A stretch of 64,000 nt of DNA from NCBI GenBank assembly GCA_932521025.1, contig OW051471.1, positions 11,408,001 through 11,472,000 of the forward strand. The letters are read 5' to 3'. Source of the DNA: Oscheius onirici (lineage: Eukaryota; Nematoda; Chromadorea; Rhabditida; Rhabditidae). This document shows positions 46,293 through 58,200 of this stretch, one piece after another; within the stretch, counting starts at the first letter, position 1; the number at the start of each line of letters is the position of its first letter. A model generated the notes under the pieces. That model was not told the origin of the DNA and did no database searches. It was given only the letters and a program-made list of their open reading frames with translations. The position numbers were made by a program, and so were the translations under genes.

Positions 46293-49200
46293 ATGTTGCT
46301 GTTAATCCTATTCGCTAATTTTATTCTCACATATGGTCAGGAGACCTGTACGCAGCCGGAAAACTGCAATGAAATTTGTCCATTTGGATATTTGAGAGAC
46401 TCGAAAGGAAAGTGTAGCTGTCAATGTGCCGAAGACGCCTGTCAGGTAATTGAGCGGCAAGGGACAGTAATCAAGTTCTTACAGGCGACAATCTGCCATG
46501 CCGATGAGACGTGTCTTTCAACTGGGTCGAGGGCATATTGTGTTCCGAAAAGTGAGTTTTTCTGTCTACTGATCTCTATTGCCATAATTTTCAGTTCAAC
46601 AGCGACGATCAGAATGTCCCAGACTGACAGGAGGAATCTGTGCTCTTCGATGCGAAAGAGATGCAGATTGCCAAGGTAAGTCTATATAGTCTATCCAAAT
46701 TGAACGTTTACTGAAGACTTACTGTAGAATTTTTCGTGGCGGGACCATGCGCACCAATCCTTTACATTTTATTCACGTTTTCGTCGTTTTATATTCTTAT
46801 TTCACTATTTTTGTTACTTTTTGCTTCTGGAGGATGAAAAGGCACATATACGTGTTTGAAAGACAATATAACGCAGAAAAAAACAGAAAAGAAGCAAGAA
46901 ATTTAAAGAACTAGTGCGCTTGGTCCCGCCACGAAAAATTCTACAGTAAGCCCTCAGTAAACTTTCAATTTGGATAGACTATACACTATTTTTTCTTACT
47001 TCAATTCCAGGACGTCTTATCTGCTGTTCCAATGGCTGTGGCCGTGAATGTGTGGTACCGATGTCGTCCTTTGCAATCCGGGCCGAGTCAGCGACGCCAA
47101 TTAGCCCGGTGGTAGCCTCTGTAGGTACTGCCGGTGGAGGTAATTGTTGGCGCGCCGCCGGAGGCCAAAACTTACTTTCAGACCCGTTGAACAGGATAAT
47201 TTCCGTGGTAAAGTCTCTTCCGGACAGGTTAAATTCAATATTTCCTTATCCAGTACCAGGTTCTGGGAGTTTGAGGCCAGATACGGCTGATGGTAAGAGA
47301 AAGGGATAACTTTAGTTTTTTTTTCAGTACCTACATTTCTTACAAGCAAAGTGAAACTTGGACAGTGTTCTCACCAGACTCTGGATCTCAACTGTAAAAG
47401 TAAGATTCTAGTGGGCAGAGATAGAGAGAGAGTCGGAGAGTCTGAGAACCAGAGAGAACGAGAGAGTCAGAGAGAGTCAGAGAACAGAGAGAGAGAGAGA
47501 GAGTCTGAGAGAGTAAGAGACTGAGACTTCTCTTCCAGACAGCATCTCTCTCTGTACTTATGACCTCGACTGTCCCGGCCACCAAAAATGCTGTGTCAGT
47601 AACTGTGGAAACCGCTGCTTCGACCCAGTCAAAGCTTCCAGTGAGTCCTTTACATAATCTTGACTTTTTCACTCCCTTACAGTGTGCATCCACTTCTGGA
47701 TGGCTGTTCTCCGCCTTCCTGAGAAGCACCTTCTCAACGGTTACGTCCCAGCCTGCGAGCTGACCGGAAAGTTTTCTGGCATCCAGTGCACCCGAACTGA
47801 ATGCTGGTGTGTTGACGTCAACTTTGGCTCCGAGATCCCAGGAACCCGTGAAGCTATCGGGATGCGGAAGCCGGACATGTGCTTGAGTAAGTTCGCGTGC
47901 CTCCGATTGCCGACTGTGACTACCAACAGTGGCTCCGCGTGTTTGATTGTGAGAGCCACAAGCTGTCAGATTAGGTCGGCATTTGCTCACCTCTCGCTGG
48001 CGTAGACAAACACTACTGGACAGTAGGAAGCAGGACAGAGAGAGAGAGAGAGCTGTGCTAGGAAAAAGACATTCTTCTGTTTTAACTGTCCCCACCGAAG
48101 GCTTTCGAGAAAAACAGTTTAGTTGCCTTCCCAGATGAGGGAAGGCGGTTCCAAAATTTCTTTCAACCTCTATATGAGCAGGGTCGGAATCATTGTAATA
48201 CCTCAAACTTGGGTAATTAAACCATCGAAGCGGTCTCCTCTCGAGTGATAAGGGCAGCTGGAAAAGACGATGATACGGCAGAGGCCCGAACTTTTGATGT
48301 TGGTGCATCATTGACATCATAAAGCATCATTGACTTCCCACTGAACTAATTAAAGTTTGAAACTACGCAGAGTGCCCACCGAACTGATTAAAATTGGAAA
48401 CTTTCCAAAACTTACGGACTTCTAGAGATACAGACCTACTGTACTGTTTGTGTTCAGCCTAGTTGAGAAGAAATTTCAGAAGAAAGTATTCTTGTTATCT
48501 ACGAAATGAATGTATTTGATCTGTCATAGGCCCCTATCCGTCTCTGACCAGGGATGTTCGGATCCAGATACCGGATATCCGAAACCGGATAAATCCGGTA
48601 CTTTTTTATCCGGAAATCCGATATCCATAAATTATCCGGTCAAAATTTCCGACCGGATAATTATCCGAAAAACTATCTGGTACGAAAACTATCCGATATC
48701 CGAAATCGGATATTTTTGGCCGGATATTCCGGATAATTTCGATTAAATTTTTTGTTGGAATTTCTACCTGGAAAACTAACGATTTTCACCTTTGTTCTAC
48801 TAGTTTAGATGCATTTGTCGTATGTTCAGTCGATGTTTTTTCTTCATATCTATTTTTCTTAGTTTTCTCATAGTAATGAATGGATTATCCGGTTTTGGAT
48901 ATCCGAAACTGGATAATCCGGTCTATTTTGGATATCCGGTATCCGATATCCGATCGAACAAAAATTTTCCGGATATCCGGTATCCGATCGAGAAATTTTT
49001 TTCGGATATCCGGTAGAAAAAATACTATCCGAACATCCCTGTCTCTGACCCAAAGACTCCCGGCATCTACCATTTCATCACATCACGTTTGTTGCCTTCC
49101 CACTAGAGGGAAGGCGGTTCCAAAATTTCTATCAACCTCTAAATGAGCAGGGTCGGAAGCATTGTAATACCTCAAACTTGGGTAATTAAACCGATGATTC

Positions 49201-52200
49201 TGTCTGCTGTAGGGACATAAGGGGAGGAGGGTGACGCGAGAGTACGGCAGAGGTCAGAAGACTTTGGATCTTGTTAGAACAATTTTTTACTTCCAACAAG
49301 TTCGTTTCACTCAAAGAATATTGGAAGTGTTGTTTTCCCAAAAACCTATAAGAGCTTTGTCAAGAGCACAGTTTCCCACAAAATCATTTTGACTGGAACC
49401 CTCGCGTCTCTGACCGAGAGCATCCCGGCCTCTGCCGTACGATCGCATCTATCACCGCAGCTGATAACCAGACCGCGGGTGTTCTCTTCGGTTTAATTAC
49501 CCAAGTTTGAGGTATTACAATGCTTCCGACCCTACTCATGTAGAGGTTGAAAGAAATTTTGGAACCGCCTTCCCTCTTCTGGGAAGGCAACAAGATTCAT
49601 GTAGTTTTCGAGCTACAAAAGTTTTTTTGATTCCTGGACAGATTTCTACAGTAACGCTTTTTCAGGTCCTCGCAAATGTGCCCGGAAATGTGATTCCTCT
49701 CACTGTCCTCACGACCTCCTTCTGGATGAGAGTGGCTGTCCAGTGGAAGGCTGTCTCTGTCATGATGTCTGTCATGGAGTCAAGTAAATCAAGATGTTCT
49801 ACTGATATCTATCTTTTCACTTTCAGATGTTCCAATTCTGGAGACTCTTGCCAACTGGTCGAGCCGGACTGTGCTAAACCACCATGCTTACCCGTTCCTC
49901 GCTGCCTCATCAATGTCTGTCCACTTGGAAATCCGATGTCTTTAGCTTCGGGAGTAACAGCTCTCTGTGCTAATGACGAACAGTGTTCTGAAGGCTTCTG
50001 GTGCCATCAGGTATGTTTTCCAGTTGACTAGCTGCCCGAAAACTGGTTGTGGGGTGCCACTGATCGGTCAACAAATTAGAGTCTAACTGGACTGGACTTT
50101 CCAGGTCGGCTACAACGGTTTGGGATTCTGCTGTCTGGGAGTGAGACCAACAATAAAAGAGGAAAAGTGCCCGGCTAGACAGGCAACAAAAGAAGCTTCA
50201 TGTACCTCGACTTGCAAAGTGGACGATGATTGTCCGAATGGTAAGAGTGCCAAGTAGACATGTGCGCTTGGACCGGCTCGGAAAAAATTGCCTTCAGAAG
50301 AAATTAAAAGAAATTCCGCAGGTTTTTCTGGGTTTTTTTTGTGTTTCCCCAGTCATTGTGAACAAATACCGATTAGCACAGAAAAAAGTTAGGAAATAAA
50401 AAGAGAAAAAACCGCAAAGAAAATCAAAAAATAAGACGAAATTCGTGTTTTTTGTATGAAACATCAATTTTCTTTGCGGATTCGTCTTTTTTGCTTAACT
50501 TTTTTTCCATGCTAGTCGGTATTTGTTCGCAATTATTGCGGAAACACAAAAAAACCAGAAAAAAAAAGCCTGCTGAATTTCTTTTAATTTTTTCTGCAAT
50601 TTTTTCCCAGCCGGTCCAAGCGCACATGTCTAGTGCAAAGTATGCAATGGAATGGATATTTTAGGAAAGTGCTGTTTTGACGGATGCGGCCTCTCATGTC
50701 TTGCTACAAAATTCAAGCCGGTTACTCTTCCCATTAGGCCGATGAACAAGTTGAAAGCGAAGTATCAGCCTGGAGAAGTTGCGAAGCACAATAAAGGTAA
50801 GAGAGGCTGAGATATTGAAAACTCTTCAGAACGACTCTCTTCCCTGGTCTCTGACTGTCCCGACCTCTCACCCTCTCTGAACTGTACCATGGAATGCAAG
50901 TCCGACAACGACTGCCATGGAATGAGACGCTGTTGCCGAGCCGGTTGCGGTTCACGATGCTCACATTTCTCCAAAACTACTCGTAAGTTTAATAAAAAAA
51001 AGTAATGAAAAAAGTTTAATGAAAAAAATTTTAACTTTAATGAAAAAGTTATGATTTTAGCCTGCTTCCACCTCTCCCTGACAGCAGAAGTTTACTCACT
51101 GAGAACAGCGCGGAAGTGTGACATTGCCGGAAACTTTGAACACAAACAGGTCAGCTCCTCTAGAGTAAACAAAACCGTCTCTTCTTTACAGTGCGACGAC
51201 AATCACTGCTACTGTGTCGATGTCTTCACGGGAGAAGAAATTCCCGGAACGAGGACAGATGGCCGTGTTCCGAACTGTGACATAGTCAAAAAATGCACCT
51301 CTGTCATAGAGTGCCAAATAGCATGTCTCTACGGCTACGAAAGAGATGCTGACGGCTGTAAAACTTGCAAATGTCTCAATCCTTGCGTGGACGTAAAATG
51401 TCAACAGGGAAGCAGTTGCGTCATGTCAGCTGTGGACTGTTTCCAGAAGGAGAACTGCCCTGCTCAGCCGCGTTGTGTCCTGAACTTTTGTCCTTATGGT
51501 GAACCACTGGTCTCTCCAATAGGGGTGGTTGAGACCTGTACTCTTGACAGTGAATGTCCGAGAGACTACTGGTGTCACAACATTGGAATGTCCTCTGGAG
51601 GAGCCTGTTGTAGCTATCCGTCCCGTCCTATACGTCCAGGATCCTGTCCAGTAATGCAACCTCAGCTAGAGAGTACTGGAGAATGTCGACTGGAATGCCG
51701 GGCAGATGACGAATGTCCAATGGAGAGAAAGTGTTGTTTTGATGGCTGTGCCACTGTCTGCTTGGGTAAGAATGTAGACGAATTTCTGAGCACTGTATTC
51801 AGAAGTGACCACACCGGCACCAGCCGTTATCGCTCCAGAAATTTCCCCATCAACAGACCTGGAGAAGCCTGGGAACTGTCCGCATTTTGATGTGAGACAG
51901 TGCAGCTTCAAAGAGTAGGTTTTTTTCTGGTTTGAATCATTGGTCTTGTATATTGTACACCAACCAGGGATGGGCGTAACTGCGATCAGCTGGAACAAAA
52001 AAATCTCAAAATTCTCGTGATCGCGTTGCGAGCAGATTTGACACAGTTCGCCGTGCCTTTGAAACGTTGGACAAATGGTTTTCGTGGCGGGACCCTGGGG
52101 CGCCCGCGAACCGAAAAATTTGTATTTTTGGCTTGAAAACTGGAAATTGCGGTGTATCGTTTTCTCAGTCACCCGTCAACAGTTTTTTCTGTTCTTGGTC

Positions 52201-55200
52201 TTATTATGACTGCCGTATCGCGTTCTACCAGAATCAGTTTTGGCGAAAAATAAAGAAACTGTATAGCGCAGCCATTTTGCATGCAAGCAACCTGAAAAAA
52301 CTCATTCTGGTAGAACTCAACACGGCCGTCAAAGTTAAACCAAGAACAGAAAAAAATGTAGTCGATGTGCCGAGAAAACGTTACACCGAAATTTTCCCAT
52401 TTTCAAGCCAAAAATTCAAAATTTGAATTCCCGCTCCTGAAATTCCGTTGAGATATTCAAATCGCTGCGGGACCCACGAATAAGACCCAGTCCTTTAAAG
52501 TGCCGACATTGGCAAACTGTGTTGAAGGCGCGATCACATAGGTCCTGTCGCGAAATTCGGTGTCACCAACACAGTACCTTGTTATCTGGCCTTCAGATCC
52601 TTTTTATTTGACATATCTGACCTTATTCCTAAACTCATAAACTTTTGCAGGAAGAACAACGAATGTACCAAAGACTCCAACTGTGTCGGCGTCCAGAAGT
52701 GCTGTTCTGATGGCTGTCGTCGAGTCTGTGTCTATCCAGACCGCAATACTGCCTGTCTCCTCATGAAAGGAGCCTACCAACAAATCGGCTTAATGAATTT
52801 CATCAAATGTCGTCCCGACGGTTCTTTTGAAGAGGTCCAATGCAATGCCGATTACTGTTGGTGCGTGGACAATACGGGCTCAGAAATTGAGGGAACCAGA
52901 ACTTCTGAAGATATCAGTCCTTCTTGCAATGGTAAGTGGGATCTTTTCAAAAAAAAAATTTAAAGTTTTAAGGTCGAAGATGCAATGTTCCGCTTTGTGT
53001 TAATAAAATGGATTGCAAGTTTGGTTTAAAAAAGGATTCGAACGGCTGTAACACTTGCGATTGCCGTTCACCTTGTGATGAAGTGACATGTCCCAATTCG
53101 GCCGTCTGTATTCCAATGCTGTCCGACTGTGATGATCCGCCCTGTCAGGAGGTCCCCCGCTGCGTTGTCAACCCCTGTGCCATTTCTTCACCAGTTCTGG
53201 ATCCTTCAAGTTTTGAGCCGATCGAATGCAGGGACAGCAATCAGTGCATCGGGACAAAGAATGCTTCGTACTGTCAAGTCTTCAGTCAGGAGACGGGATA
53301 TTGCTGTCCGGGACCGGGTAAGAGAGACAGAGAGTCAGAAAGTTCGCTTTTAGAACCCAGAAGTCATCCAGGAACATGTCCTGCCGTCCTCCAGCCAAGC
53401 GGAGACTGTTCCCGACACTGTATCTTAGACGAACAGTGTCCTTCCGATCACAAGTGCTGTTCCAACGGCTGTGGTCTTACCTGTCAGCCTGCTGGTAAGA
53501 ATTCTTTTCCCGCTTCGTCACCAGCATTTCAGAATTTGCCACTTCAGTTCACAATAACGTTCGTCTCGGAGAGTGCATGAAAATTCCAGCCATTGGAGCC
53601 TTCTGCTCTCAGAGAGTAAAAATTGCCGAGTGTTCCGGTGACAATCAGTGTCCTACTTATCAAAAGTGCTGCTTCGATGGCTGCGCCTTCAGATGTTCCG
53701 CTCCCGCTGTAACCACTCAATGTGAGGCTTTTCGTGGTTTTTTAATGCAAAACAATTAGGTATCCATGCTTATCTAGCCGCCACAGCTCTCCGAGAAAGA
53801 AACCCGGCCATTTTTGCTCCAGATTGTGATTCCAATGGAGAGTTTCAGCAAGTTCAACAGCACTATGGCCTCAGATGGTGTGTGGATGGTGCTGGTGATG
53901 AGATTCCAGGTTTGTTTAAAATTGGTACAAAAAAATAGCTGGATTTAGGTACCAAGACAGAGAAGCAGCCCAACTGCAGATACCCTCGTTCTTGTCCTGT
54001 CAGGTCATGTCAGAAGCATTGTCCTTTTGGGTAAGATAATTTTAACTTTTGAGCAAAAAAAGTTTCAGATTCAAAACAGACAACGACGGGTGCATTGTCT
54101 GTGACTGTCGGTCACCTTGTGAACTGGTAGACTGTCCAGCTGGTTCCGTCTGCAGAGCTGTGATTCATTCGTGTCTGACTGAAAATTGTCATGCTGTTCC
54201 GAGATGTGAGTGAACAATTTTTGGTAATACTCGAGCTGGCAACCCCCTCAGTTCAAATTTTTGGCGCGTCAACCCCCTGGTGTTCATTTTTGATCTTTTT
54301 ACCTATTTTTCACCCATTTTTACACTTTCTGAGTACGTTTATCGAATTCTACGCCTTAAATAACCCCTAGAACGTTTAAACTGCTCAAAATTTGAGCGAA
54401 ATAGGCAATCTTTGCCTATTATTGTTCCCACAAGTTTTCTTCGAAAATCAAAGGGTTCTCCTTGCAGTTTTAACGAATTCGATAAACGTACTCAGAAAGT
54501 GAAAAGAAAATGGTGGAATATATCGAAAATTAAAACATCGAAAATGAACACCAGGGGGTTGACGCTCCAAAAATTTGAACTGAGGAGGTTGCCAGCTCGA
54601 GTATTACTTTACTTTTTTTCTCAATTCTCTGAAATTTTAGGTGTTCCGAATACTTGTACCATTGGAGAGCCTCTTCTTCTCGAAGATCATCAGATCATGG
54701 CAGAATGCGATCTCGTGACTCCATGTCCAGCTGGCTATAGCTGCAAGTTTAGCGGCTATATGGGCAAGGGCTACTGCTGCAAGAGTCCCATAGAGACTCG
54801 AAGTGGTCTCAAATGTTCCCCGCTTCCCGCACTAAACAGCTCAATCGATGGTTCTCCGTGTGCCGTGACTTGTCGTCATTCAAAGGACTGTCCCCAAGCA
54901 ACATGCTGTTACAATGGTTGTGGAACCAGCTGTCAGTTTGAGACGAACAAACCAGTTACGGTCAGCTACAAATCCTATAAAGGAATAGCAAGACCTGTCG
55001 GGAGAACTGCTCCAATTTCACCGGTAAGAGAAATTTGGACCTGATAGAACTGTTTTCAGATTAATTCCGTGCAAATTGACCAGCAGCCAGAAGTTGGAGG
55101 AGCTCCAGTTATTCAGCCTGTTCCGACGGCTGCTCCAACTCCAATACATTGTAAGACATGCTTTTAAATTCTGAGGTTGTGTGTCCTTGACAAAATGACT

Positions 55201-58200
55201 CAGCTATCTAACTGTCGAGGCTGTGGTCTTGGCAAAGCTTCTCATCATCGCCTGTCTAACTGTCTAGACTGTAGTCTTCACAGAGTGACTCAGTTGTCTA
55301 ACTGTGGAGACTGTGGCTATTCCTTTTCAATGGTTTTTTGACTAAAAGAAGTAAAAAAAGACAAAAAAATGGTTTAAAAAAAGCATACTACTTCAGTAAA
55401 ATCCGTCTCTACCAAAGTAGGAACCTGTCCGGCTCTCCTCCTCAACCCTGGTTGCAAAGAAGAATGTCTAGCCGACTTTGACTGTCCCGGATTCCATAAA
55501 TGTTGCAAAGCGAGCTGTGCTGCTCGTTGTGTAGCTCCCGCCATCACAACGGCATGTATTCACAAGCTGCTCTTCTTCTTCCACGAGAGCCCTGAGCTTC
55601 CGCCGCCTGTTCAATGCAACGACGATGGAACCTTCCGAATGCATCAGTGTGACATCAAAACCAAGTAAAAAGTGAAACTTTGGGGTTACTGTAGTTTTTT
55701 AGGCAATGTTGGTGTGCTGACAAGTTCTACGGAAAAGAGGTCATGGGCACCAGGAGGTCTTCAGAGCTACCACTCTTCGATTGTAGTCGTAAGCTTTAAA
55801 ATTTTCTCTGTCTTACAATAATTTTCTAGAACCTTCTCATTGCCAGACTACCTGTACAGACGTTGAACCAATGTGTCCCTATGGACTGAGACTGGACGCT
55901 ATGGGCTGTCCCCATTCGGGAATCTGTAGCTGTGCCAATCCTTGCGAGTCCATCCAGTGCTCTTCTCCATTAGCTCGATGTACTTTGGTCTCTGTAACCT
56001 GTCTTGGATCCGCTTGTCCTCTTGTCCCCAGATGTAAGTCACTTTTGGAGAAGCTGTCTAACTGTCGAAACTGTGGCCTAGACAAAAGGAATCAGTTGTC
56101 TAACTTTCGAGACTTGACAAAGCGAATCAGCTATCTAACTGTTGAGGCTGTGGTTTTGACAAAGTTTCTCATCATCGTTTGTCTAACTGTCTAGACTGTA
56201 GTCTCAACAGAATAATAGCTGTCTAACTGTTTTAATGTCCCACCATATTTTCCTTCTCTAGGTGTTCCGAATCTCTGTGGAGTAAGTGAAATGCTCCTTG
56301 ACGACTACGGTAACCCAAAATCTTGCCTCGTCTCCAGTAGCTGTTCTTCTGGACGATGTATTGTAGAAGAGACTGACAACGGGGAACGGATTGGAATCTG
56401 CTGTGCAAGCGAGCTGGACTTCCAGGAGCCGAAGAGGCAGAATCTGGCAACCAGTAAATTTGATAAACATGTAGCAAAAAAAAGAAAGTTTAGACTGTAC
56501 CCTTCTGCGTTCTGCCATCGACAGACTCTACAACGGAGGTGCCAGTACGACTCTCATGAAGCCTAGATGTGCCGATGTGACGGGTAAATTGGCTACAAAA
56601 CTATCAAAGATTCTTTTAGGACTATTTACCACTGTTCAATGTGATCCAAAAGGAACTTGTTGGTGTGTTGACCACGTCTCTGGAGTCGAGATTCAAGGAA
56701 CTCGGAGTATCGATTCTGTGGGAACGAATGTCTGCACCTCTCCGAGAATCTGCTCCAACACTTGTAGTCTCTCACTCTGTCCTTTTGGACTGAAACTGGA
56801 CCGATTCGGATGTCCTACACCTGAATGTCGTTGCTACTCACCCTGCGATCAGGTGTCTTGTTCGAAAGGAAGGGTGAGTTTCTGTCTCGGTCTTTCTCTC
56901 TGTGTGTAACGGTGAACACGGGCTTTTCTGCCCGGATGAGGAAGGTGCACACAACTACCTATCACTTGATAGCTGCGGAAAACGAGGAGAAGGGAATAAC
57001 AATTCCATAAAAACCGATTTATCGACAGACTTTGCCGACAAATACGAAAGAACAAGAGTGTTTATATAGCCTATTTATTCTTGGCTAAATTTATCACAAT
57101 AAAAACAGAAGACAAACGATTCATAGCTTGAACCACGAAAAGATAGATAAAGTAGCAACACGATTACTTTAGTCACATGGACCTTGAATTGGCATGTAAA
57201 AATACAGTATTCGACAGGACCGCTGTTTGCGCGGGAGGTTAAAAAATAACAGCAACTATAGAGGGGGCCAAGAAGGTAATGAGTGAAGGATACCGGCGTA
57301 GTATGAGGCTGCGAGTTACTTCTGTTTTTCTCACGCCCTCTTCCAGATCTGTCTCCTACGATCTGCAGTCTGCAAATCGAACAACTGTCTCCCAGTGCCC
57401 ATCTGTGAGCTTTCTCCCTGTCCAAAAGGAGCTCAACCAGCAATGGATCACAACAGTAGACGACCCTTTGGATGTAACCATCAGTCCAGTTTCTGTCCAA
57501 ACGGCTTCACATGTACTGTATCCACAGCTGATCAAGGCTTCTGCTGTCCCCTGGAGGAGCCTTTCAACGAACCAGTCAAACCTACGAAGAACAAAGAAAG
57601 ACAGGCTCACTGTCCCCACGGTGATCCCTTTGCCGGCACATCAGATGGAGCTCCATTCACCTGCACCGCTACTGGAAATGGCTGTCCAAGTACACATTAC
57701 TGTGTGACCGAGGCCGGAATCAGGAAAGGAATCTGTTGCGTCTCCAAACGATATGTCTGTAATTTGCGAGGAGATCGAGGTCCTTGCTCTCTATCAGTAC
57801 CGAGGTACTTTTATTCGACGGTGAACCGAACCTGCTCTCAGTTTGACTATGGCGGTTGTTCTGGAAATTTGAACAACTTTGCCACAGAGGAGGATTGCAA
57901 CGATTTTTGTGAAGGTACCAAAGTATTTTCGAGGTGAACAGTACCTTTTCAGGTGTCGGTTTGGATTTCTCTCAGCCCCTTATGGACGACATGGAACCAC
58001 CGGCTGAGACTATACAGTTGGGATTCAGTCTAACGGGACCACAATTGACTACGGATGTCGACAAACAGATTGAAGTTCAAAAGTATATTTTTTTAATTGG
58101 AAAGTCGGAAGGACAAAATTTTAGGGCTATTCTTCACGTTTTGGCTCACGATTTTCATATACCCGAATCGGCTCTTTCTAACGTTCAGATGAAAGAAGAC

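Noticed and set aside
47388-48320. 310-residue minus-strand open frame, the longest in the window.
   Set aside because: It runs antisense to exons with clear WAP and thyroglobulin domains, through the GA microsatellite and SL RNA copy A; a shadow frame.
48549-49041. ATATCCGG tandem satellite.
   Set aside because: The repeats are bounded by TIRs and an 8-bp target duplication, so the unit is a MITE rather than a satellite block.
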